A stretch of 64,000 nt of DNA from Salinarimonas soli (GCF_008386575.1 NZ_VUOA01000009.1:1-64000), one strand, 5' to 3'. Shown: positions 17,288 through 27,185, numbered from the stretch's first letter. Notes: generated by a model from the letters alone, not told the origin. Program-made: numbers and translations.

Positions 17288-19002
17288 GTGTGCTTATGCC
17301 TCGCGAGCTGCCGCGCCGCCATGCGGGCGTCCGCTACGCTCGGCGCAAAGCCGATCTCGGGCTCGAATAGGCCCTCGTTCTCCAGCTCGGCTCGCACGGG
17401 CGGGCTCGCTCCCGCCACCCAGGCCGCAGCTCCCCGCCGACGGGCCCTGGCGAGGAAGGCATGGAGGGATGCGGCGGCGTCGGCGTCCACGAGAGGCACG
17501 GCGGAGAGATCGAGGATCAAGGTGGCCGGGTATTCGCCGATGCGCTCGAGCACCCAGGCGATCCGGGTCGCGGCGCCGAAGAAGAGGGGGCCGCTCAGGC
17601 GCACGACGACGAGGTCGCGCCGCACCTCGTCGGAGAGCGCCGCGCTGCGGGCGGGGTCGACGATGTCGCGCCGGTCGCCCGCGGGCATTGGCTGGCCGAG
17701 CTCCACCGCGACGAGACCGGCCATGCGGTGCATGAACAGGAACGACCCGAGCACCACGCCAGCCACGATCCCGTCCGTGAGATCGCGAATCACGGTGAGA
17801 AGGAGAGTCGCAAGGAGGACCACCGTTTCGCCGCGCCGTCGCCGCACGATCGCGACGACCTCGTGCCGCTCGGCCATGTTCCAGGCGACCACGGCCAGCA
17901 CACCCGCCAGAGCGGCGAGCGGTATGTAGGAGGCAAGCGGCGCCGCGAGCATCATGAAGCCGAGGAGAAAAGCCGAATGCAGCATGCCGGCGACGGGCCC
18001 GATGGCGCCCGAGCGCACGTTCGTGGCCGTTCGCGCGATCGTGCCCGTGACAGGGATGCCGCCGAACAGCGCCGAGGCGACGTTCGCCACTCCCTGCGCG
18101 ACGAGCTCGCAGTTCGAGCGGTGGCGCCGCCCGCTCATGCTGTCGGCCACCATCGCGGAAAGAAGCGACTCGACGCCGCCGAGAAGCGCGATCGCGATTG
18201 CGTCGGGAAGGATGTCCATGGCCTTGGCCCATGTGACGGGCGGGAGACCGGGGACGGGCAGCGACGACGGCACGCCGCCGAACCGCGACCCGATCGTCTC
18301 CACGCCGAGACCCAGGAACGCGGCCGCGGAGGTCGCCACCACCACGGCCACGAGCAGGTTCGGCAGCGCGGGCGCGTACCGTCGCAAGCCGACGATGAGG
18401 GCGATGGTGAGCCCGGCGACGGCCGCCGCCGCGGGCGTGAGCGTCGGAAGCGCGACGGCGAGGGCCTGGAGCTTCGGAAGAAGCGCTGCCGGCTCCTTGG
18501 TGGCGAGGCTGAGCCCCAGAAGATCCCTGATCTGGCTGGCGAAGATGATGACGGCGATCCCGGCCGTGAAGCCGACGATGACAGGATGCGGGATGTATTT
18601 GATGTAGGTGCCCAGCCTCAGAAACCCGACCGCCGTGAGCATCACGCCGGCCATGAGGGTTGCGAGCGCGAGGCCGTCGATCCCGTGCCGGTCGATGGTC
18701 GCCGCCACCAGCACGATGAACGCGCCAGCCGGCCCGCCGATCTGGAAGCGGCTGCCGCCGAGGAGCGACACGATGAAGCCGCCCACGATCGCCGTGTAGA
18801 GGCCCCGCTCGGGCGTTGCCCCAGAGGCAATGGCGATGGCCATCGAGAGCGGAAGCGCCACGATGGCGACGGTCAGGCCCGCGAGCGCATCGGCCCGAAG
18901 CTGTCGGGTGCCGTAACCCTCGCGCAGGACGGTGACGAGCTTCGGGGTAAACAGCTCGGCGAAGGTCGGTTCGGGGAGGGCAAGGCGGCGCTGCTGCAAC
19001 AT
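17284..19002 (-). CDS. SulP-family inorganic anion transporter with STAS domain
   Basis: About 572 residues. DALAGLTVAIVALPLSMAIA and GPAGAFIVLVAATI are the SulP motifs, followed by further membrane segments up to about residue 420. The C-terminal STAS domain (VVVRLSGPLFFGAATRIAWVL, LILDLSAVPLVDADAAASL) has the conserved D-S and acidic loop. It probably transports sulfate or bicarbonate. The start is uncertain: Met at 19002 (MLQQRRLALPEPTF) is preferred, with 19026 or 19083 as alternatives. Confidence 0.88.
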   Translation of the reverse strand: MLQQRRLALPEPTFAELFTPKLVTVLREGYGTRQLRADALAGLTVAIVALPLSMAIAIASGATPERGLYTAIVGGFIVSLLGGSRFQIGGPAGAFIVLVAATIDRHGIDGLALATLMAGVMLTAVGFLRLGTYIKYIPHPVIVGFTAGIAVIIFASQIRDLLGLSLATKEPAALLPKLQALAVALPTLTPAAAAVAGLTIALIVGLRRYAPALPNLLVAVVVATSAAAFLGLGVETIGSRFGGVPSSLPVPGLPPVTWAKAMDILPDAIAIALLGGVESLLSAMVADSMSGRRHRSNCELVAQGVANVASALFGGIPVTGTIARTATNVRSGAIGPVAGMLHSAFLLGFMMLAAPLASYIPLAALAGVLAVVAWNMAERHEVVAIVRRRRGETVVLLATLLLTVIRDLTDGIVAGVVLGSFLFMHRMAGLVAVELGQPMPAGDRRDIVDPARSAALSDEVRRDLVVVRLSGPLFFGAATRIAWVLERIGEYPATLILDLSAVPLVDADAAASLHAFLARARRRGAAAWVAGASPPVRAELENEGLFEPEIGFAPSVADARMAARQLARHKHT

Positions 19003-19111
19003 CGGTCGGAAAGCCCCCTGGCGCATCCATCGTGCCGGCGGCCATTGCTCGGCGCGTCGCGGACTACCTATGATGCCGCGCAACGGGCGGGCGCGACAGG
19101 GAGAACGGACG

Positions 19112-20086
19112 ATGGGGACTGCTATACGGGTTCACGCGCATGGAGGGCCCGAGGTCCTGACCGTCGAGGACGTCCCGACGCCGCTGCCCACAGCGGGAGA
19201 AATCCGCGTCCGCCACACCGCGATCGGCGTCAATTTCATCGACACCTATTTCCGCACGGGCCTCTACAAACCCCCGGCGCTGCCGTTCATCCCCGGCAAC
19301 GAGGGCGCCGGGATTGTCGAGGCGTTGGGGGAGGGCGTGACCGGCCTACGCGTCGGCGAGCGGGTCGCCTATGTGGGGACGCTCGGATCCTATGGGGCCG
19401 AGCGCGTCCTGCCGGCGCAGTCCGTCGTGCGCATCCCGGACGGGATCGACGACGACACGGCGGCGGCTATGATGCTGAAAGGCATGACGGCACAGTACCT
19501 TCTTCGGCGCACCTTTGCCGCGAAGCCCGGCGACACAATCCTCTTTCACGCCGCTGCTGGCGGAGTGGGACTGATCCTGTGCCAGTGGGCGAAGCACCTG
19601 GGCTGCACTGTCATCGGCACCGTCGGATCGCAGGATAAGGCGGAGCTTGCCCGGGAGAACGGCTGCGACCACGTCATCCTCTACCGGGAGGAGGACTTCG
19701 CGGCGCGGGTCAAGGAGATCACGGGCGGGGCGGGCTGCGCGGTGGTCTATGACGGCATCGGCAAGGCGACGTTCCCGGCCTCCCTCGACTGCCTGCGCCC
19801 GTTCGGGACCTTCGTGAGCTTCGGGAACGCCTCGGGGCCGGTCCCGCCCTTCGATCTAGCCCTCCTGTCGCAGAAGGGCTCGCTCTTCGCGACCCGGCCG
19901 ACGCTCTTCACCCATATTGCTAAGCGCGAGGACCTCGAGGCGATCGCAAGCGACTTGTTCGAGGTGGTGCGCTCCGGCGTCGTGCGTATTCCCGTCCACG
20001 CGCGAGCGAAGCTCGCTGACGCGGCCGACGTCCACCGGGCTCTGGAGGGCCGGGAGACGACCGGCGCGACGGTGCTCCACCCGTAA
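19112..20086 (+). CDS. qorA: NADPH:quinone oxidoreductase (zinc-independent MDR family)
   Basis: 324 residues. VNFIDTYFRTGLYKP is the quinone-oxidoreductase signature and lacks the zinc ligands. FHAAAGGVGLILCQWAKHLG is the NADPH Rossmann loop. It reduces quinones, or possibly enones, with NADPH in the cytoplasm. A GGGAGAACGG ribosome binding site decides the start. It is divergent from SulP. Confidence 0.9.
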   Translation: MGTAIRVHAHGGPEVLTVEDVPTPLPTAGEIRVRHTAIGVNFIDTYFRTGLYKPPALPFIPGNEGAGIVEALGEGVTGLRVGERVAYVGTLGSYGAERVLPAQSVVRIPDGIDDDTAAAMMLKGMTAQYLLRRTFAAKPGDTILFHAAAGGVGLILCQWAKHLGCTVIGTVGSQDKAELARENGCDHVILYREEDFAARVKEITGGAGCAVVYDGIGKATFPASLDCLRPFGTFVSFGNASGPVPPFDLALLSQKGSLFATRPTLFTHIAKREDLEAIASDLFEVVRSGVVRIPVHARAKLADAADVHRALEGRETTGATVLHP

Positions 20087-20090
20087 AGAG

Positions 20091-20119
20091 GCAGGGGCTC
20101 GCCCCACAGAGGGGAGGGG
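20091..20119 (-). repeat. Third copy of the C/G-rich intergenic repeat core
   Basis: Read on the minus strand: CCCCTCCCCTCTGTGGGG followed by a G/C-rich arm. The first 18 bases match the core of the pair at 14441-14605 at nearly every position. It lies directly after the stop codon of qorA. The rest of the spacer to 20222 holds nothing recognisable. Confidence 0.45.
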
Positions 20120-20222
20120 CCTCACACGGCGGTTGTGCCGTCTTCCGAGGAAGATGGTCGGCCTTCCGCGCAAGCCGCCCCGGCATAATGGGGAGGGAGA
20201 ACGACCCTCCCGGTTCAGCTTT

Positions 20223-21539
20223 TCAGACAGCTACGCCGTGGAGGTCGTACTCGTCGGCGCGCTCGATCTTCACCGTGACGAGGTCCCCCGGTCGCAAAGG
20301 CCGGCGCGACGCGATGAAGACCGAGCCGTCGATCTCCGGCGCGTCGTACTTCGTGCGGCCCTTGGCCACCGTCGGCCCGCCCTCGTCGACGATCGCCTGG
20401 ATGCGCCGGCCCACCTTGTTCTTGAGGATCCGGGCGCTCACACCCTGCTGCACCTTCATGAAGCGGTGCCAGCGCTCGTCCTGCACCTCGCGGGGCACGG
20501 GATCGCCCAGCGCGTTGGCCGGGGCGCCGTTCACGGGCTCGTAACGGAAGCAGCCCACGCGATCGAGCTTCGCCTCACGCAGCCAATCGAGCAGGAGCTC
20601 GAAGTCCTCCTCCGTCTCGCCGGGGAAGCCGACGATGAACGTGGAGCGGATGGCAAGATCCGGGCACATCTCGCGCCAGGCGCGGATGCGGTCCAGGGTC
20701 TTCTCCTGGTTGCCCGGGCGGCGCATCGCCTTCAGCACCTTCGGCGAGGCGTGCTGGAACGGAATGTCGAGATAGGGCAGCACCTTGCCCTCGGCCATGA
20801 GCGGGATGACCTCGTCCACGTGCGGGTAGGGGTAGACGTAGTGCAGGCGGACCCAGGCCCCGAGATCGCCGAGCTCGCGCGCGAGGTCGTAGAAGCGGGC
20901 CCGCACCTCGCGGTCCTGCCAGGGACTCGTTTGGTACTTGATATCGACGCCGTACGCGCTGGTATCCTGGGAGATGACGAGGATTTCTTTCACCCCCGCC
21001 TTCACCAGGCGCTCGGCCTCCCGCAGCACGTCACCAACCGGCCGGCTGACCAGGTCGCCGCGCAACTTCGGGATGATGCAGAAGGTGCAGCGATTGTTGC
21101 ACCCCTCGGAGATCTTCAAGTAAGCGTAGTGGCGCGGCGTGAGCTTCACCCCATGGTCAGGCACGAGGTCCACGAAGGGGTCGTGGCTCGGGGGCACGGC
21201 CTGGTGCACCGCCTGCACGACCGACTCGTAGGCCTGAGGGCCGGTGATCGCGAGAAGGTTCGGGAAGCGGTCGCGGATCTGGTCCGGCTCGGCTCCCATG
21301 CAGCCCGTCACGATCACCTTGCCGTTCTCGGCCATGGCCTCGCCGATCGCGTGGAGCGACTCGGCCTTGGCGCTGTCGAGGAAGCCGCAGGTGTTGACGA
21401 TCACCACGTCGGCCCCGTCGTGCTTCTTCGTCAACTCGTAGCCCTGGGCCCGCAGCTGCGTGATGATCCGCTCGGAATCGACGAGCGCCTTGGGGCAGCC
21501 GAGCGAGACGAATGAGACTTTGGGCGCGGGGGCGTTCAT
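20223..21539 (-). CDS. rimO: Ribosomal protein S12 methylthiotransferase RimO
   Basis: 438 residues. It methylthiolates the conserved Asp of ribosomal protein S12 using two Fe-S clusters and SAM. The N-terminal UPF0004 domain has cysteines in [21 protein letters not shown] and TGCMGAEP. The radical SAM motif is [13 protein letters not shown], and the C-terminal TRAM domain ends [16 protein letters not shown]. Position-specific residues favour RimO over MiaB. The start is [10 protein letters not shown]. Confidence 0.95.
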   Translation of the reverse strand: MNAPAPKVSFVSLGCPKALVDSERIITQLRAQGYELTKKHDGADVVIVNTCGFLDSAKAESLHAIGEAMAENGKVIVTGCMGAEPDQIRDRFPNLLAITGPQAYESVVQAVHQAVPPSHDPFVDLVPDHGVKLTPRHYAYLKISEGCNNRCTFCIIPKLRGDLVSRPVGDVLREAERLVKAGVKEILVISQDTSAYGVDIKYQTSPWQDREVRARFYDLARELGDLGAWVRLHYVYPYPHVDEVIPLMAEGKVLPYLDIPFQHASPKVLKAMRRPGNQEKTLDRIRAWREMCPDLAIRSTFIVGFPGETEEDFELLLDWLREAKLDRVGCFRYEPVNGAPANALGDPVPREVQDERWHRFMKVQQGVSARILKNKVGRRIQAIVDEGGPTVAKGRTKYDAPEIDGSVFIASRRPLRPGDLVTVKIERADEYDLHGVAV

Positions 21540-21758
21540 GGGCAACGAGAAATCCTTGAGCCGCCGCTCTCGTGCACGCGCAACCGGCACTTGGCAAGCG
21601 GCCGGGCTGCGGGGGCAGGCCGGGCGGTCTGGGGTCCGCCGCCATATGGTGGGCGATGACGGCAGCTTGAAGGCCGGGCTTCCACGGATGCGCTGGCTCG
21701 ACAGGTCTCGAAGGCAGGCTTAGCGTTGCTCGAACGTACCGCTCCGCCGGAGGCCGCC

Positions 21759-23225
21759 TTGTCCCAAGCCCCTTACGATCTCGTCATCCGCGGCGGCACC
21801 GTCGCGACGTCGAGCGACGTCTACGAGGCCGACGTCGCGGTGCAGGGCGAGAGGATCGCGGCGGTAGGGCAGGGCCTTGGGCCAGGTGCGCGCGAGATCG
21901 ATGCGCGCGGCAAGCTTGTCCTGCCTGGCGGCGTGGACAGCCATTGCCATATCGAGCAGCTCAGCGCCGCCGGGCTGATGAATGCCGACACCTTCGAATC
22001 CGCCACGCGGGCGGCCCTTTTCGGCGGCACGACCACGGTGATCTCGTTCGCGGCCCAGCATGTCGGTATGGAGCTGCCCAGGGTCGTCGAGGACTATCAT
22101 GCGCTGGCGCGCCGCGGAGCGCTGGTGGACTACGCCTTTCATATGATCGTGGCGGACCCGACCGAAGCCGCGCTCAAGGAGCACATCCCCGCTCTGGTGC
22201 GCGCCGGCCACGGCTCGATCAAGGTCTTCATGACGTATGACCGGATCCGGGTCGACGACGAGCGCCTGCTCGACATCCTGGTCGCGGCACGAGAGTCGCG
22301 GGCGATGGTATGCGTCCATGCCGAGAACCACGGCATGATCGCCTGGATGGCGCGCCGGCTCGTGGAGCGGGGCTACACGGCGCCGAAATACCACGCCGTC
22401 AGCCATCCCCGGGTCTCGGAGACGGAGGCGTTCCGGCGCCTCGTCGCCATGTCGGCTCTCGTCGACCAGCCTGTCATGATCTTCCACGTCTCCACCGCCG
22501 AGGGAGCGGCGGTGATCCGCGAGGCGAGGGGGGAGGGGCTGAAGATCTTCGCCGAGACGTGCCCGCACTATCTTTTCCAGACCCGTGACGATCTCGATCG
22601 CGAGGGCGTCCAAGGCGCGAAGTGGATGTGCAGCCCGCCGACCCGCACCTCCGCGGATCAGGAGGCCCTCTGGCGCGCCCTCGATCTCGGCGACCTGCAG
22701 ACCGTATCCTCCGACCATGCGCCCTACCGCCTCGACGAGACCGGCAAGCTGCGGGCAGGCCCACGGCCGGACTTCAAGCAGATCGCCAACGGCCAGCCGG
22801 GCCTCGACGTACGCATGCCGCTCCTCTTCGACGCGATGGTCTCCGGCGGGCGGCTCGGCGTCTCGAAGTTCGTCGAGCTCACGGCGACCGCGCCGGCGCG
22901 GATCTACAACCTCGGGCGGAAGGGCTCGATCGCGGTCGGCAAGGACGCCGACATTGCCATCTGGGATCCGGGGGCCCGCATGACCTTCTCCGATGCCACG
23001 GCCCCCGACGGGACGGGGTACACGGCCTATCCGGGACGCACCGTGCGCGGCTGGCCCACTACCGTGCTCGTGCGCGGCACGATCGCCGTGGAGGATGGCA
23101 CCATCAAGGTGTCGGCGGGCTCCGGGCGGTTCATCGCCCGCGACGGCGGCGAGGCTGCAACGCCCACGGGGCGGCTCTCGGCCGACATGGACCCTGCCCA
23201 GATCTTCGGCGCTAGACTTCTGTGA
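21759..23225 (+). CDS. hydA: Dihydropyrimidinase / D-hydantoinase (TTG start)
   Basis: 488 residues. Amidohydrolase with two metals: DSHCHIEQ (HxH), carboxylated Lys in GSIKVFMTYDR, His in VCVHAENHG and IFHVSTAEG, and Asp in VSSDHAPY. It hydrolyses dihydropyrimidines or hydantoins to N-carbamoyl amino acids. No ATG exists near the N-terminus. GGAGG at 21749-21753 is 5 bases before a TTG at 21759 that yields LSQAPYDLVIRGG, so this start is chosen over a TTG at 21726. C-terminal segments agree with the family. The 218-base gap upstream holds no gene. Confidence 0.9.
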   Translation: MSQAPYDLVIRGGTVATSSDVYEADVAVQGERIAAVGQGLGPGAREIDARGKLVLPGGVDSHCHIEQLSAAGLMNADTFESATRAALFGGTTTVISFAAQHVGMELPRVVEDYHALARRGALVDYAFHMIVADPTEAALKEHIPALVRAGHGSIKVFMTYDRIRVDDERLLDILVAARESRAMVCVHAENHGMIAWMARRLVERGYTAPKYHAVSHPRVSETEAFRRLVAMSALVDQPVMIFHVSTAEGAAVIREARGEGLKIFAETCPHYLFQTRDDLDREGVQGAKWMCSPPTRTSADQEALWRALDLGDLQTVSSDHAPYRLDETGKLRAGPRPDFKQIANGQPGLDVRMPLLFDAMVSGGRLGVSKFVELTATAPARIYNLGRKGSIAVGKDADIAIWDPGARMTFSDATAPDGTGYTAYPGRTVRGWPTTVLVRGTIAVEDGTIKVSAGSGRFIARDGGEAATPTGRLSADMDPAQIFGARLL

Positions 23226-23231
23226 TGAGAC

Positions 23232-23732
23232 CTACATCCGGCGAGCGAAGCGCATGAAGGCCTGCACGACTCGCTCGTAGATGGGGCGCCGGAACGGCAC
23301 GACGAGATCCGGCACCCGCTCAAGAGACTCCCACCGCCATGCGTCGAACTCCTGCGGCGCCTCGGGCGTCGCCCGCGTCACGTCGATGTCGGCGTCCGGG
23401 CCGTCGTGGCGCATGGCGAACCAGCGCTGGCGCTGGCCGCGGAAGCGGTCGAGCCGGTGAGGCGGGCCCGTATAGGACGGGAAGTCGTAGGAGAGCCATT
23501 CATCCAGGGCGGCGAGCGGCGTCACGTGGGTGATCCCCGTCTCCTCCCGCAGCTCGCGATGGGCGGCGACCTTGGGGTCCTCATCAGGATCGATGCCCCC
23601 CTGCGGCATCTGCCACTCGAAGCCGGGCAGGATGATCTCCGGGCCGTCGCTCGCGATGCGCCGCGCGATCAGCACCCGCCCGTGCGCATTGAACACGCAG
23701 ATGCCGACATTCGCGCGGTAGGGTTTTGTCAC
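23232..23732 (-). CDS. rppH: RNA pyrophosphohydrolase RppH (Nudix), GTG start
   Basis: 166 residues. It removes pyrophosphate from the 5' end of mRNA to start decay. KPYRANVGICVFNAHGRVLIARR and the Nudix box GGIDPDEDPKVAAHRELREETGI are clear. No ATG fits; a GTG 4 bases after the stop codon of the Na/Pi transporter gives VTKPYRANVG, the normal RppH N-terminus. This spacing suggests translational coupling. A longer upstream frame is antisense noise. Confidence 0.92.
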   Translation of the reverse strand: MTKPYRANVGICVFNAHGRVLIARRIASDGPEIILPGFEWQMPQGGIDPDEDPKVAAHRELREETGITHVTPLAALDEWLSYDFPSYTGPPHRLDRFRGQRQRWFAMRHDGPDADIDVTRATPEAPQEFDAWRWESLERVPDLVVPFRRPIYERVVQAFMRFARRM

Positions 23733-23736
23733 CGCC

Positions 23737-25440
23737 TCAGCGCAGCCCCGCCCCGAGCTCGCCCGGCAGAATGGCGGGGAGATCCGCATGCGACCGCTCG
23801 CGCAGGCGCGATTCGCTGAGCTCGCCCTCCGCTTCGAGGATGGGATAAGCGACGGAGGTGAGGTGGCCGTGGATGCGCTTGAAGTCGCGCAGAATATCGA
23901 GATGAATCGCGCTCGTCTCGATCGACTCGGTACGGCCGTTGCGCAGGCGCGTGAAATGGCTCTCCGCCGCATTGCGCTCGACGCTCCGGGTCACGGATTT
24001 CACCGCGAATAGCCGGCGCGCGAGTGAGATGTCGCGCGTCGCAAAGACGTTAAGGGCAAGCCGCATCGTCTCTTCGAGGTGCGCGTGGAAGGCGCGGATC
24101 TCCCCGGCGCCCTCGGGCGAGAACGAGAGCTGGCGCCGGATCTTCTTCGCCGCGAGCTCCATCAGGTTCTTGTCGATGATGTCGCCGATATGCTCGAGAT
24201 TGGTGGTGAAGGTGAGGATCTCGACGAAACGGCGGCTCTCGTCGTCGGACATCTCGGCCCGCGAGGCCCTTACGAGATAGAGCTTGATCGCTTCGTGCAG
24301 CCGGTCCACCGCGTCGTCCGCCTTCTCGACGTCCTTCACGCGCTTGGGGTCGTTGCCCTCGATGGCGGCGAGCGACAGCCGTAACATCTCGTTGACCTGA
24401 TCACCGAGGCGAAGCGTCTCCCGCATGGCGCAGGCCAGTGCCTCGGACGGCGTGTCGAGGACGCTTGGATCGAGGTGGCGGGGTACGCCTATGTCGCCGC
24501 TCTCAAGGCGGTCCGGTTGGACGCGGAGAAGGAGCCGAGCCAGCGGTCCGGTCAGGCCGAGACCAAGAACCGCCACGGCGAGGTTGAACGTCATGTGGAA
24601 CAGGACGACGCTCTGGCCCGGATCCGCGACGAGCTCCCGCCAGGCCTCGCCCATTCGCCAGGCAAGCGGGATCGCGGCGACCGCGGCGAGACCCCGTAGG
24701 ATCAGGTTGCCCAGGGGCACGCGCCGGGCGGCGGGCGGGGAGCCCGAGAGCATGAGCCAAGGCGCGAAGGCGCCGCCGAGATTCGCCCCGAGCACGAGAA
24801 CGAGGGCTAGCGGCGTCGCGACCACGCCTGCCACCGCAAGCGACATGATGAACAGGACCACGCTGAGGCTCGAATGAGCCGCCCAAGTGAGCACCGCCGC
24901 GAGCAGGAAGCCGATGACGGGATCGATGCCCGCGTCGCCCAGCACGGCCCGCAGCAGCGGCGAATCCTTGAGGACAGCCGTGGTGTCACCGAGCTCCTTC
25001 AGGGCGAGAAGCATCAGGCCCAAGCCCAGCACCGCCCGCGCGATGCCTCGGGGCCGCTCGCCCTCGCGGCTCATGAACACGAGCACCGCCGCCGCGACGA
25101 GCGCGGACCACAGCCATTTGATGTCGAAGGCGAGGAGCTGTGCCACGAGCGTCGAGCCGACATCGGCGCCGAGCATGATGGCGAGCGCGATCGGGAGCGC
25201 GATCAGGCCGCGCCCGGCGAACGAGCCGACGATGAGCGCGGTCGCGGTGCTCGATTGCAGGAGGCCCGTGACGCCGATGCCGCTGGCGAAGGCGGCGAAG
25301 CGGTTACGGGAAGACAGGGAGATGAGCCGGCGGAGTTCCGTTCCCAGAGCCCGGGTCACCCCCGTTCGCACCAGGCGCACGCCCCAGACGAGGAGGGCGA
25401 CGCTGCCGAGGAGCTGAAAGAGAACTTGGGTGCCGCTCAT
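23737..25440 (-). CDS. Na+/phosphate cotransporter family protein with PhoU-like tail
   Basis: 567 residues. Two inverted membrane repeats carry GVTGLLQSSTATALIVGSF and a second AHSSLSVVLFIMSLA, the QSSS-type motifs of the NptA/YjbB family. A soluble helical PhoU-like domain (from about residue 340: DTPSEALACAMRETLRLGDQV and TTNLEHIGDIID) fills the C-terminus. It probably takes up or exports phosphate with Na+. It is followed on the same strand by rppH. Confidence 0.9.
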   Translation of the reverse strand: MSGTQVLFQLLGSVALLVWGVRLVRTGVTRALGTELRRLISLSSRNRFAAFASGIGVTGLLQSSTATALIVGSFAGRGLIALPIALAIMLGADVGSTLVAQLLAFDIKWLWSALVAAAVLVFMSREGERPRGIARAVLGLGLMLLALKELGDTTAVLKDSPLLRAVLGDAGIDPVIGFLLAAVLTWAAHSSLSVVLFIMSLAVAGVVATPLALVLVLGANLGGAFAPWLMLSGSPPAARRVPLGNLILRGLAAVAAIPLAWRMGEAWRELVADPGQSVVLFHMTFNLAVAVLGLGLTGPLARLLLRVQPDRLESGDIGVPRHLDPSVLDTPSEALACAMRETLRLGDQVNEMLRLSLAAIEGNDPKRVKDVEKADDAVDRLHEAIKLYLVRASRAEMSDDESRRFVEILTFTTNLEHIGDIIDKNLMELAAKKIRRQLSFSPEGAGEIRAFHAHLEETMRLALNVFATRDISLARRLFAVKSVTRSVERNAAESHFTRLRNGRTESIETSAIHLDILRDFKRIHGHLTSVAYPILEAEGELSESRLRERSHADLPAILPGELGAGLR

Positions 25441-25547
25441 GATGCCTTCGGTGAACCTCCGCACGGGTCGGATTCGGACAGGCTAAGACAACCCCGTCGC
25501 CAGCGAAAGGTTTACCGGCGATCTGACGTTATTTACGGCTAAGGCTC

Positions 25548-26213
25548 CTATCCGCCGAAGGTGAGCGTCACGTCCCGCAGGCAGACACTCGCAGAGGGCG
25601 AGCGGCCCGCCAGGAAGCCGAGCGGCCCATCCGGCGCGATGGTCCAAGCCGCAGTACCGAGGCTCACGCGAGCCGAGGCGCGAACCTTCGTCAGCGCCCG
25701 CTTCGACGAGGCCGTCCCCGCAAACGCCCATTGCGCCAGCTCGGTCCGGACGGGCCAGCGGCCGGGGAGGGCAATCGTCGGCTGGAAGGCGATCTCGGCA
25801 ATGCGGCAGCCCTCGAGGGTGTCGGCCGCGGCCGAGAGAGCGACGCCCCCGAACGTGCCCGAGAACCGGGCCAGCTCCTTCGGGATCAGCCACATCTCCC
25901 GCGCTCCCGCGACCGACGCCGGCAGGTCGACCCAGATGCGGGGCACATGGGTGTAGGTTCGACCGTCGACCCTCACACGCACCGCCGCCAGGATCTCGCG
26001 ATAAACGAGATCTCCGCCAGAGCGGTAATCGGCGAAGGCCGTGGCGACGAGAGTTCTGTCCTGGAAGGTCTGCAACCGCGCCTCGCTGCCGAGCGCATCC
26101 GTGGGGACGAGCGTTCTTGGAAGCTGCCAGAGCGACACCCAGACAGTTGCCAGCAGGCGCCACGGCGCAGGCGGATAGGCGGCGTCCGCCCCCTCGTTCG
26201 GCGAGACGGTCAC
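25548..26213 (-). CDS. Acetoacetate decarboxylase-like protein
   Basis: 221 residues. YPPAPWRLLATVWVSLWQLP and VPRIWVDLPASVAGAREMWLIPKELA, with a Lys in the region of the Schiff-base Lys of acetoacetate decarboxylase, point to the ADC superfamily. The later part (LTKVRASARVSLG, AWTIAPDGPLGFLAG) is poorly conserved. It may be a non-decarboxylating relative. It overlaps the upstream 88-residue gene by 4 bases. Confidence 0.6.
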   Translation of the reverse strand: MTVSPNEGADAAYPPAPWRLLATVWVSLWQLPRTLVPTDALGSEARLQTFQDRTLVATAFADYRSGGDLVYREILAAVRVRVDGRTYTHVPRIWVDLPASVAGAREMWLIPKELARFSGTFGGVALSAAADTLEGCRIAEIAFQPTIALPGRWPVRTELAQWAFAGTASSKRALTKVRASARVSLGTAAWTIAPDGPLGFLAGRSPSASVCLRDVTLTFGG

Positions 26214-26476
26214 TTCACTGCGAGATTGGAGAACATCAGCACCTTGCGGTCGAGATCGAACGTGACGTAGCCGCTTTTCGCGAACAAGGTCAGCATCGGC
26301 TCGAGATCTTCCGCCTCGACCGCGAGGATGTACTCCTCCACGCCGTTGTCGAGGATCAGCTGCAGCGTAAAGGTTCCCTCGTCGCCGCGCCGCCGCTCCG
26401 TCCAGGATGCCTGGACGTTGGTCACCTGACGAACCTTGTAGCGACGCTCGAGTCCCTGCTCGTCCTGATCGGGCAT
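26210..26476 (-). CDS. Small hypothetical protein coupled to the decarboxylase-like gene
   Basis: 88 residues, with no signal peptide or membrane segment. A mostly beta pattern (TFTLQLILDNGVEEYILAV, GYVTFDLDRKVLMFSNL) is typical of a small single-domain protein. Its stop overlaps the start of the decarboxylase-like gene by 4 bases, so they are co-translated. No family is recognised. Confidence 0.65.
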   Translation of the reverse strand: MPDQDEQGLERRYKVRQVTNVQASWTERRRGDEGTFTLQLILDNGVEEYILAVEAEDLEPMLTLFAKSGYVTFDLDRKVLMFSNLAVK

Positions 26477-26678
26477 GATGCCGGCTCCCCTCTGGTTGGT
26501 CGTCCCGACGACCTCGGACCTGGGAAATCTCCGGCCCCGCGGTCCGTTCCGCTCGCGATCCCGTGCGCGGGGTGCGGAGCGGCGTTTCGTAGCAACGGCG
26601 CTCCAGCCCGGAGCGTATCAGGAACCCCGTCCGAAATCGGCCGTTGCCGAGCCGTCCTCATCCGCAGGAGTTGGGCTC

Positions 26679-27185
26679 ATGGCCGTCACCGTGTCGCGCG
26701 TCCACCATGTCGGCTTGCTCGTGACCGATTTCGACCGGTCCCGCGCGTTCTACGACAAGCTGTTCGGGAAGGAGCCGACGATCGCGACGACGGTCGGCAA
26801 CTCCGGCGAGTTCGACGGCCAGGTTCAGGCGAAGGGCGCCCGTGCGAGGGTCGCGTTCTACGACGTGGCAAACACCTCGGTCGAGCTCATCGAGTTCCTG
26901 ACGCCCAAGGAGCCGCGCGACGAGCGGGGCGACAACCCGCACGTGCCGGGCTCCAAGCACCTGTGCTTCCTCGTCGAGGACTGCGACGAGGCCTACCGTG
27001 AGATGAAGGCGGCGGGCTACGATTTCCTTGCGCCGCCCTGTCACTTCGGCGACGAGAACCGGGACCTGAAGGGCGTCATCTTCGCCTATTTCCGCGATCC
27101 GGACGGCAACATCATCGAGATCCTGGAGGATCCCAAGCAGAGGGGCCTCCTCACCAAGGCGGCTCACGCCGTCGGGCTCAGCTGA
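26679..27185 (+). CDS. VOC-family protein (glyoxalase/dioxygenase fold)
   Basis: 168 residues. RVHHVGLLVTDFDRSRAFYDKLFG is the first beta-alpha-beta-beta-beta module with its metal His. KHLCFLVEDCDEAYREMKAAGYDF and YFRDPDGNIIEILEDP supply the second module with the conserved Glu. The substrate could be a lactoylglutathione-like or extradiol compound; none is evident. The start has an AGGAG site 5-10 bases upstream. It is followed after about 67 bases by the SDR gene. Confidence 0.85.
   Translation: MAVTVSRVHHVGLLVTDFDRSRAFYDKLFGKEPTIATTVGNSGEFDGQVQAKGARARVAFYDVANTSVELIEFLTPKEPRDERGDNPHVPGSKHLCFLVEDCDEAYREMKAAGYDFLAPPCHFGDENRDLKGVIFAYFRDPDGNIIEILEDPKQRGLLTKAAHAVGLS

Noticed and set aside
17461-19638. 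A plus-strand frame of 725 codons opposite SulP
   Set aside because: Same type of antisense artefact; the SulP gene has all motifs on the other strand.
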